Part shown: positions 1 to 5,159 of the stretch, piece by piece
How positions within the stretch are numbered: the stretch's first letter is position 1
How the letters are laid out: every line of letters starts with the position of its first letter
From: Rudanella sp.
Lineage (GTDB): Bacteria; Bacteroidota; Bacteroidia; Cytophagales; Spirosomataceae
Assembly (NCBI GenBank): GCA_026785985.1
Contig: JAJAYX010000023.1
Span: 1-5,159 of the forward strand
Direction of reading: 5' to 3'
Length of the DNA stretch: 5,159 nucleotides
Translations under genes and position numbers: made by a program
The notes under the pieces: generated by a model
The model's database searches: none
Told to the model about the DNA's origin: nothing
The model's input: the letters and a program-made list of their open reading frames with translations, nothing else

Positions 1-544
1 ACACGACGCTGTCGTCGGATTGTAGGTAAACAATATCGTCGGTATTGAGTAGCACAATGCCCTGCCGCAGCTTAACCGTAAACCGCTGCCGGTAGTTGGC
101 CTGCGTGGGTTGCAGGGCCTCGCGGAGTTGCTGCAGCACTGCTGCCGACAACCCCTCGGCGGGTGAGTTTACGGCCCCGGCAAACTGCGATTTCAGCCCT
201 TCGTACTTCATCAATGCCTGGCTAAGCTGCTGTCGATCAAACGGTTTTAGCAGATAAGCGATGCCGTTTCCCTGAAAGGCTTTTAACAGAAACTGATCGT
301 AAGCCGTTGTGAAAACGATGGGGCAATTGACCTGGACACGCTCAAAGAGGGCGAAGACGTTGCCATCAAGGAGTTCGATGTCTGAGAAAACCAGATCGGG
401 CGCGGGTTGGGTGCTAAAGTAGATCACAGCTTCCTGAATACTCGGCAACCGGCCGTGAAGCGTAGTATGCGGCAGCATTTTGGCCAGTAGGTCAATCAGG
501 TGCCGGGCCGCCAGGGGTTCGTCTTCAATAATGGTGATGGTCAT
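1..544 (-). CDS. LytTR-family response regulator, 3' end missing
   Basis: Cytoplasmic DNA-binding response regulator, expected to be phosphorylated by the kinase encoded just upstream and then bind promoter DNA through a LytTR domain. 181 residues are visible. Residues 1-115 form a receiver domain: acidic pocket E7-D8-E9, phosphoacceptor D55 in FSDIEL, switch T79-T80 in VFTTAYDQ, and conserved lysine K100 in LLKPF. A linker follows (about 116-150). The LytTR domain begins near residue 154 (RFTVKLRQGIVLLNTDDIVYLQ) and is cut by the window edge after S179-V180-V181, so most of the DNA-binding part is not seen. The usual family length is about 240-260 residues. The ATG at 542-544 gives the classic MTITIIEDEPLAARHL beginning. 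The gene starts 26 bases after the kinase stop, with no clear Shine-Dalgarno, as is common in Bacteroidota. Its targets cannot be told from the sequence. Confidence 0.95.
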   Translation of the reverse strand, partial: MTITIIEDEPLAARHLIDLLAKMLPHTTLHGRLPSIQEAVIYFSTQPAPDLVFSDIELLDGNVFALFERVQVNCPIVFTTAYDQFLLKAFQGNGIAYLLKPFDRQQLSQALMKYEGLKSQFAGAVNSPAEGLSAAVLQQLREALQPTQANYRQRFTVKLRQGIVLLNTDDIVYLQSDDSVV

Positions 545-570
545 GGCAGGGAACAGGGAGCAACGAGCAG

Positions 571-1608
571 TTATTTGGGTGTGGGTTGCTGTACGGTCGA
601 TAGTGATTTCAGAATGGGCAGCGTCACTATAAACTCAACGCCATCGCGCTGAATGTGAATGGGTTGGTCGGAGAGGAATTGGTAGCGTTTGTGGAGATTG
701 TCAAGGCCGATGCCGGTAGAGTCAACGGGGGTGAGTTTGGGGCGGAGGTCGTTGCGAACGATGATGGTTTGGTCGGTAACGGTCAGGTCGATTAGCAACG
801 GGTTGCGCTCATCGCCCTGATTGTGTTTCACGGCGTTTTCGAGCAGGGTTTGAATGCTGCCGGGTGGCACAAAAACGGTCAGCGAATCGCTCACGGTCAG
901 TTTTTCGATAAACACGTATGCCCGCCCGAACCGTTGCCCAATCAGGTACTGGTAATCGGTGACAAAGGCCAGCTCATCGGCGAGCGGCACCACATCGTCG
1001 TCTTTGTGGCGAATCAGGTAGCGGTACAAGGCCGAAAATCGGTGCAGATACGCGCTTGCCTGTTCGGGGTTGCGCTGAATGAGTGACCCCAGCACGTTGA
1101 GGTTGTTGAACAGAAAGTGCGGGTCGATCTGGGCTTTCAGGTGGCGGAGTTCGGCTTCGGTGCGTTCTTTCTCGGAGCGGAGCAGGCGTTGCTGGGTTTC
1201 AAAAAACTGCTTTCCCGCCAGCATCGTTGACAATACACCAGCTTTCTGCACAATATCGATCAGCGAACCCAGCACGTTATCTACAGTCATCGTTGGCATT
1301 ACATCTCTCAGGAGACCATTGCCTAAGCGATAGACTACGGCTATACTCAGCGAGACGACTGTTAAAGCAACAATGAACAAAAAGTACCGCTTTCTGAACA
1401 GCAGGTTGGGCATCAGGCTGAATACCAGAACCAGCGTGAGGGCCAGCGGAACGATCATACTCCAAAGCGAAAATCCCAAAACCCGCGCCCAGCCGACCTG
1501 CCGGACAACTTCGCTATAATTCGAGAAAATAAACGGCAACGCGGCCGCCCAGAAAACCCCAATCACGACCCAATCGGAGCGGGATGGTTTGTGAAAGAGT
1601 GTTTGCAT
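571..1608 (-). CDS. LytS-type membrane sensor histidine kinase (His_kinase family)
   Basis: Inner-membrane histidine kinase of 345 residues, predicted to autophosphorylate and pass the phosphate to D55 of the adjacent LytTR regulator. Hydrophobic segments lie near residues 13-29, 44-66 and 73-93, with a weaker possible fourth at 111-132. The loops between them are short, so there is no sizeable periplasmic sensor domain. A charged helix (about 134-160, probably coiled coil) leads into the phosphoacceptor motif AQIDPHFLFNNLN with H164. The ATPase part follows, with an N-box LLENAVKHN (255-263, E257 and N258) and a glycine motif GIGLDNL (299-305). It matches the short LytS/YehU-like His_kinase architecture rather than the HisKA class. 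The ATG at 1606-1608 lies 5 bases after the stop of the lipoprotein gene, behind an A-rich CCAAA stretch, which suggests translational coupling. The signal is unknown; sensing may involve the membrane segments or a partner protein. Confidence 0.95.
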   Translation of the reverse strand: MQTLFHKPSRSDWVVIGVFWAAALPFIFSNYSEVVRQVGWARVLGFSLWSMIVPLALTLVLVFSLMPNLLFRKRYFLFIVALTVVSLSIAVVYRLGNGLLRDVMPTMTVDNVLGSLIDIVQKAGVLSTMLAGKQFFETQQRLLRSEKERTEAELRHLKAQIDPHFLFNNLNVLGSLIQRNPEQASAYLHRFSALYRYLIRHKDDDVVPLADELAFVTDYQYLIGQRFGRAYVFIEKLTVSDSLTVFVPPGSIQTLLENAVKHNQGDERNPLLIDLTVTDQTIIVRNDLRPKLTPVDSTGIGLDNLHKRYQFLSDQPIHIQRDGVEFIVTLPILKSLSTVQQPTPK

Positions 1609-1613
1609 TTTGG

Positions 1614-2726
1614 TTATCGATTTGCCATCCAGTCGAGCATGGCCGGGTACAAATCGGCCACAGTCTGACCGGATTTACGGGCTTTATACAAGGTCAGCAG
1701 TTGAGCGTTGAACACCGGGAACCGCTTGAATCCCCGATTTGGCATGAACTGATCGAGTCCTTCGCTTTTATCGGCCTGGAATTGGGCGAATTCGTTGGGC
1801 GTAGTGGTGTCGTAAATATAAAGCGTGAACACTGCCCAGGTCATGTACTCGTTCATGGTTTCATATCGGCTTTCGTACCCTCCCTGCGCCGTATTCCAGT
1901 CGCGCCAGTTGTTCATGGCCTTACTCAGTTGCCTGTTGTATTGGGTCGTTAGGGGATTCACGTAGTTATGGTCGATTTCGGTAAAAACGACCCGGCTCCG
2001 TGCCAGCAACTCAACCAGGGTGGTGGGCGTTTCCGAATTGGGTAGCGGCACAAACATACGGGTTTCGGCAAACCCGTTGCCGCTCCCGCTATTGGTAAAG
2101 TGGAAGCACCCCATGAGCAGCGACAGATTTACCTGGTAGCTATCATATCGGGCGGGGAATTGGGTTTCTAACCACGCCCACATGGCCCGTATCGGTACCG
2201 TTTGCTCGTACCTTTTCTGAGCGGCCTGGTAGAGGGACTGTTGCGCCTGAAAAAACGCCTGGAAGCGCGACACGCGGGCAAAATCTTCCGCCAGTGTGCG
2301 ATAATCGGCAAATTTGGCCTCCGGGTGAACGGCAATTTTGCGATAAACGCCCCCAAACGCAATTCGGTCACCGTCGAACCGATACGCGGCTGCATCGGCC
2401 AGGGTGGTGTAGTTCCAGCGGTTTGCCGCCAGTAATTTCTCGACCTGTGTCACGAGCGGGTGGTTGCGGTAGGTATCGAACTGCGCCATAACAGCCCGGT
2501 GGTAAGGCGTGTCGCGTTGTAGCAGACAGTCGCGCCGACCTGTGGGCGTGAGGGCAATGACCACGTGCATCAGCTCGTACACCTCCGGCGCGATGTACTG
2601 CACCCGGCCCCGATTCTGGGCAATGTAGTCGTCGAAAAACTGGTGATCTACCTGAAGCGAGTCCAACTGTTCCAGGGAGCATCCGGCCAACAACACCGGC
2701 AACAATAAGCAAAGTAAGCATCGCAT
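1614..2726 (-). CDS. DUF4932-like lipoprotein with altered metallopeptidase-type motif
   Basis: Predicted lipoprotein of 370 residues. The N-terminus is a lipoprotein signal peptide: hydrophobic stretch from residue 3 and lipobox L13-A14-G15-C16, so C16 would be lipidated. The mature protein is mostly soluble and rich in aromatic residues. An early segment, APEVYELMHVVIALTPTG (46-63), and a later one, TEIDHNYVNPL (249-259), followed by MNEYMTWAVFTLY (291-303), resemble my memory of DUF4932 proteins of Bacteroidota, which carry a HExxH-type site with a downstream glutamate. Here the first histidine position is T249, while E250, H253 and the possible third ligand E293 remain. If that alignment is right, zinc binding and peptidase activity may be lost or changed. 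The family call is from recognition only. The start at 2724-2726 gives a good signal peptide and lies 6 bases after the upstream stop. The role is unknown; a surface or periplasmic binding or accessory function is possible. Confidence 0.8.
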   Translation of the reverse strand: MRCLLCLLLPVLLAGCSLEQLDSLQVDHQFFDDYIAQNRGRVQYIAPEVYELMHVVIALTPTGRRDCLLQRDTPYHRAVMAQFDTYRNHPLVTQVEKLLAANRWNYTTLADAAAYRFDGDRIAFGGVYRKIAVHPEAKFADYRTLAEDFARVSRFQAFFQAQQSLYQAAQKRYEQTVPIRAMWAWLETQFPARYDSYQVNLSLLMGCFHFTNSGSGNGFAETRMFVPLPNSETPTTLVELLARSRVVFTEIDHNYVNPLTTQYNRQLSKAMNNWRDWNTAQGGYESRYETMNEYMTWAVFTLYIYDTTTPNEFAQFQADKSEGLDQFMPNRGFKRFPVFNAQLLTLYKARKSGQTVADLYPAMLDWMANR

Positions 2727-2732
2727 GGGTGG

Positions 2733-3314
2733 CTAGGGTTTTTGAAGTTGAAGGTGTAGATCAATCGAGACTGCCAGGCTTCCGCTGCTACCTCCCGCCC
2801 GGTCTTTATACCAGAACGCCGACGGGCGCAGGCTCCAGCCCCACGGTCGGCCTTGTTTAGGCTTGTACCGCCAGCCCAAAGCCGTTTCGACCGAGTACAT
2901 CACCACCGACTCGGCTGGCACATCGACTCTGAGCCTGTTTCCTTTCAGGTCGGTGTAGGCAGTCGATGGGGTTGTGAGCCGGAGCCAGCCGATGCCCGCC
3001 AGCAGGGTTTTGGTGAAGCCGCGTTTGCCAATGTGCTGGTAGCCCGTTTGAGGCAACACAAACAAGGCCCGCTGCAAACTTCCCCGGCTGTAGAATCCGA
3101 CGCTCCCACTCAACAGCCATTGGTGCGTTTTAGTGAGGGTATCTTCATGCCTGACTACCCGCCGATTATGAGCCAGCAGCGGATAATCGGCGGAGACCCG
3201 AATGCCCGGCGAGGTGATTGTCGGCCCAAAATAGCCCACCCGAAGCTGAATCGGGGTTTGGGCAACTGCCTGGCTTAGCCATAGCCACAGGAGTATGAAA
3301 AGGAGCGGTCGCAT
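2733..3314 (-). CDS. Small secreted, probably outer-membrane beta-strand protein of unknown function
   Basis: I do not recognise a named family. From the ATG at 3312-3314 the protein has 193 residues. Residues 1-18 form a Sec signal peptide (MRPLLFILLWLWLSQAVA), with cleavage likely after A18 before Q19. The mature part shows alternating hydrophobic and polar residues and many aromatics, for example LRVGYFGPTIT (24-34), QWLLSGSVGFYSRG (65-78), TLLAGIGWLRL (103-113), YSVETALGWRY (140-150) and SLAVSIDLHLQL (179-190). This fits a small beta-barrel or other beta-rich envelope protein of perhaps eight strands. An in-frame TTG at 3327-3329 would add five residues (start-FYST), but the ATG leaves a cleaner signal peptide and is preferred. 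The gene starts 23 bases after the receptor stop and ends 6 bases before the lipoprotein start, so it is very likely co-transcribed with both and may work at the outer membrane with the receptor. Confidence 0.85.
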   Translation of the reverse strand: MRPLLFILLWLWLSQAVAQTPIQLRVGYFGPTITSPGIRVSADYPLLAHNRRVVRHEDTLTKTHQWLLSGSVGFYSRGSLQRALFVLPQTGYQHIGKRGFTKTLLAGIGWLRLTTPSTAYTDLKGNRLRVDVPAESVVMYSVETALGWRYKPKQGRPWGWSLRPSAFWYKDRAGGSSGSLAVSIDLHLQLQKP

Positions 3315-3337
3315 GGTTGAATAGAACAAAGGTGAGC

Positions 3338-5158
3338 TTATCGGCTGTTGCGTTCGAGGTTATCGAAACTGAATGGATTTACGCCTTCATCGCGCTTTTT
3401 CAGGCCGAAGTTGTAGCGGACATTCAGCCCAAACCGGCGCGTATCGGCCCGGCGCGACCCGAATGCTTCGATGTTGCCCTGACTGAGCGTGAAGGTGTTC
3501 CGGTTGGTGTAAAAAACGTCGGATACGGACAGCGAGACCATCAGTTTCTTGTTCATAAACTGCCGGTTAATACTCAGGTTGAGGTTACTGAAGTCGCCAA
3601 GTTCGTAGAACTGCTGCTGCCCCCGGAGCCGGTAAAACCCGTTAAGTGTGACGGTGGAACGAGGGTCGAGTTTGAGTTGCTGGAAGGTAAAAAAGCTCCA
3701 CGACCCCCGGCTAAACGAGAGGGGTTTGTTCTCATACTGCCCCGAATACAAGTTGTGGTTGTACTGCGCCCCAACCACAAAAAAGTAGGTGCCGCCCGGT
3801 GGAATGCCTCCTAAAAGCCGGAAATAGGTTTCCTGATTGGTACCGAGGTTGTCGTACGTGCGGTAGGCCACGCTGGGATTGACCTGATCCTGATACAGCA
3901 CATTCGTGAAAATCTGCTGAGTATAGTTGCGCCCGATGGCCAGAATCGGCATATCGTCCACGCTCACGTTGGCCTCTATATTTTGGGTGAACTGGGGTTG
4001 CAAACCCGGGTTGCCGGTCTCGTAAAGATATTGGTCGATGAAGCGGGCGAAGGGATTCAACTGCTCATAACCGGGCCGCGTAATCGACCGGCGATACACC
4101 AGATAGCTCCGCAGTTCGTAGTTCGCAATTTTGGCCACCTTTCGGCTCAGATACACATACGGAAACAAATCGGTGCGGCTGATTCGGAAGATCGTGTCTT
4201 GTGGAACGAGCTGATGGCCAGCCATGTTGGTGTTTTCCAGCCGGACCCCTGTTTTCAGCGTAACTGCTCCGAATGTTTTCGATGCCTGCACGTAACCTGC
4301 ATGAATCTGGTCGGCATAATCGAAGGTGTTGGTGCGAAAATGGTCCACTTGCCGGGCGGTTTCCGTTTGGGTGAAAAACCCGGTTTGGCTGCTGAACTGT
4401 TGTAGAGCCGTTTTTAGGCCCGTTTCGAGTGTGATGCGATGGGGTAGTTTGTAGCGCAGATCAGCCTGAGCGGTCAGAAAGTGCCGTTGCGTCCGAAAAG
4501 TGCCATCGCCCAGCAGCAAGGCGGGCCGGGGTAGCACGGTCTCGTTCCCGTAGGTCTGATCGGTAGTGTTACCGAGAAAGTTGTACGACACGTCGGTGGT
4601 CAGTTCGGAGCCGAGCGAGTCGATTTGGTAGCGGGTCGAAACCCCCTGACTCACGGCCACCGTCCGGCCCGCGTTCCTGACCGTGTTGAGGGTCTGGGTG
4701 CGGAGGTCGCTCCCCTGCCGAATCAGGTTCAGGTTTTCGGTTTGGTTGTTACTCACCCCATGACTGGCCCGCCCGTCGAAGTTCAGGCTCCAGCGCTTGG
4801 TTGGCTCATAGCCGAGACCCCAACCGGCAAACACCACCTCGGCGGGGTAGCGCGTGTATCCATCCTGACTGATGATCTGGTTACCAGTAAGTTGCCTATT
4901 AGTAATCAGTTGTTCGTAGGAGTTCCGGCGCGAATAATTCAGGTTGATATACGACGAGCGGCTTCCGTTGCTGTTGTTCAGGTTAACTCCCCCGCCCTGA
5001 TTTCCAAACCGGCCCTGATTCATGTTGGCCGTTACGCTGCCCGTGCGGCCCAGTTTTACGCCTTTTTTCAGCACAATATTCACTGCTCCCCCACTCCCCG
5101 ATGCATCGTATTTGGCTGAGGGTGTCCGCATGATTTCGATACGTTCGATGCTGTTGGG
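3338..5158 (-). CDS. TonB-dependent receptor / outer-membrane beta-barrel protein, 5' end missing
   Basis: C-terminal 606 residues of an outer-membrane receptor expected to take up a ligand using TonB energy. The visible part opens inside the plug domain with PNSIERIEIMRTPSAKYDAS, then GSGGAVNIVLKKG (about residues 22-34), a hallmark of the plug end. The rest, from about residue 40, is a beta-barrel of many aromatic-rich alternating strands. The last strand, RRFGLNVRYNFGL, is followed by a polar tail of about 20 residues. The pattern fits the OMP_b-brl_3 (PF14905) type of Bacteroidota receptor, normally about 750-850 residues with an N-terminal carboxypeptidase-regulatory-like domain. That domain, the signal peptide and the plug start would lie beyond base 5159. 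The ATG at 5129-5131 is internal (residue 10), because the frame stays open to the window edge. The stop is TAA at 3338-3340. It is the first visible gene of the probable operon. The substrate cannot be deduced. Confidence 0.95.
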   Translation of the reverse strand, partial: PNSIERIEIMRTPSAKYDASGSGGAVNIVLKKGVKLGRTGSVTANMNQGRFGNQGGGVNLNNSNGSRSSYINLNYSRRNSYEQLITNRQLTGNQIISQDGYTRYPAEVVFAGWGLGYEPTKRWSLNFDGRASHGVSNNQTENLNLIRQGSDLRTQTLNTVRNAGRTVAVSQGVSTRYQIDSLGSELTTDVSYNFLGNTTDQTYGNETVLPRPALLLGDGTFRTQRHFLTAQADLRYKLPHRITLETGLKTALQQFSSQTGFFTQTETARQVDHFRTNTFDYADQIHAGYVQASKTFGAVTLKTGVRLENTNMAGHQLVPQDTIFRISRTDLFPYVYLSRKVAKIANYELRSYLVYRRSITRPGYEQLNPFARFIDQYLYETGNPGLQPQFTQNIEANVSVDDMPILAIGRNYTQQIFTNVLYQDQVNPSVAYRTYDNLGTNQETYFRLLGGIPPGGTYFFVVGAQYNHNLYSGQYENKPLSFSRGSWSFFTFQQLKLDPRSTVTLNGFYRLRGQQQFYELGDFSNLNLSINRQFMNKKLMVSLSVSDVFYTNRNTFTLSQGNIEAFGSRRADTRRFGLNVRYNFGLKKRDEGVNPFSFDNLERNSR

Positions 5159-5159
5159 C

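Noticed and set aside
545..570. Kinase-regulator gap as a possible promoter or terminator
   Set aside because: Only 26 bases, with no hairpin and no recognisable -33/-7 type Bacteroidota promoter elements; it is most simply an intra-operon spacer.
2853..3278. Plus-strand open frame of 141 codons opposite the small envelope protein gene
   Set aside because: The minus-strand frame has a convincing signal peptide, strand periodicity and operon spacing; the plus-strand one has none of these.
3315..3329. TTG start giving a 198-residue version of the small envelope protein
   Set aside because: The ATG fifteen bases downstream starts directly with a typical signal peptide (MRPLLFILL). The TTG would add five residues of no clear value and sits closer to the receptor stop.
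3317..3814. Plus-strand open frame of 165 codons opposite the receptor C-terminus
   Set aside because: It is antisense to the conserved last barrel strands and overlaps the start region of the small envelope protein gene. The protein has no recognisable features.
4003..4012. Perfect 10-base palindrome aacccgggtt
   Set aside because: It lies inside receptor codons for Asn-Pro-Gly-Leu, a conserved barrel loop motif in this family. It has no spacer or T-run and so is neither a terminator nor a convincing operator.
4625..5119. Plus-strand open frame of 164 codons opposite the receptor gene
   Set aside because: It lies wholly antisense to a strongly recognisable plug and barrel sequence. Its translation has no signal peptide, motif or recognisable fold, and such long antisense frames are expected in GC-rich coding DNA.
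5129..5131. ATG as the start of the receptor gene
   Set aside because: The frame continues open to the window edge, and the upstream residues PNSIERIEI are part of the conserved plug motif, so this methionine is internal.

Overview
The window looks like a stretch of chromosome from a Bacteroidota bacterium, most likely a Cytophagales member such as a Spirosoma relative. This rests on gene types and protein style only: an outer-membrane beta-barrel receptor of the TonB-dependent type, a LytS-like kinase paired with a LytTR regulator of the 'FSDIEL' subtype, a DUF4932-like lipoprotein, and starts without clear Shine-Dalgarno sequences. The genus is a guess.

All five genes lie on the minus strand, so transcription runs from high to low coordinates. 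In that order they are: the C-terminal three quarters or so of a TonB-dependent receptor (its 5' end lies beyond base 5159); a small secreted or outer-membrane protein of unknown function; a lipoprotein resembling DUF4932, whose metallopeptidase-like motif appears to have lost its first histidine; a membrane-bound LytS-type histidine kinase; and a LytTR response regulator cut off by the window start. The gaps are about 23, 6, 5 and 26 bases. No promoter, terminator, RNA gene, repeat array or mobile element is visible, and no gene-free stretch is longer than about 30 bases.

The spacing suggests one transcript that joins a cell-surface module (receptor, small barrel-like protein, lipoprotein) to a two-component signalling pair. 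The kinase and regulator are a plausible cognate pair. Whether they control, or respond to, the surface proteins is inference. The transported substrate and the signal cannot be read from the sequence. Nothing here amounts to a clearly new system; the most unusual point is the altered HExxH-like motif in the lipoprotein.
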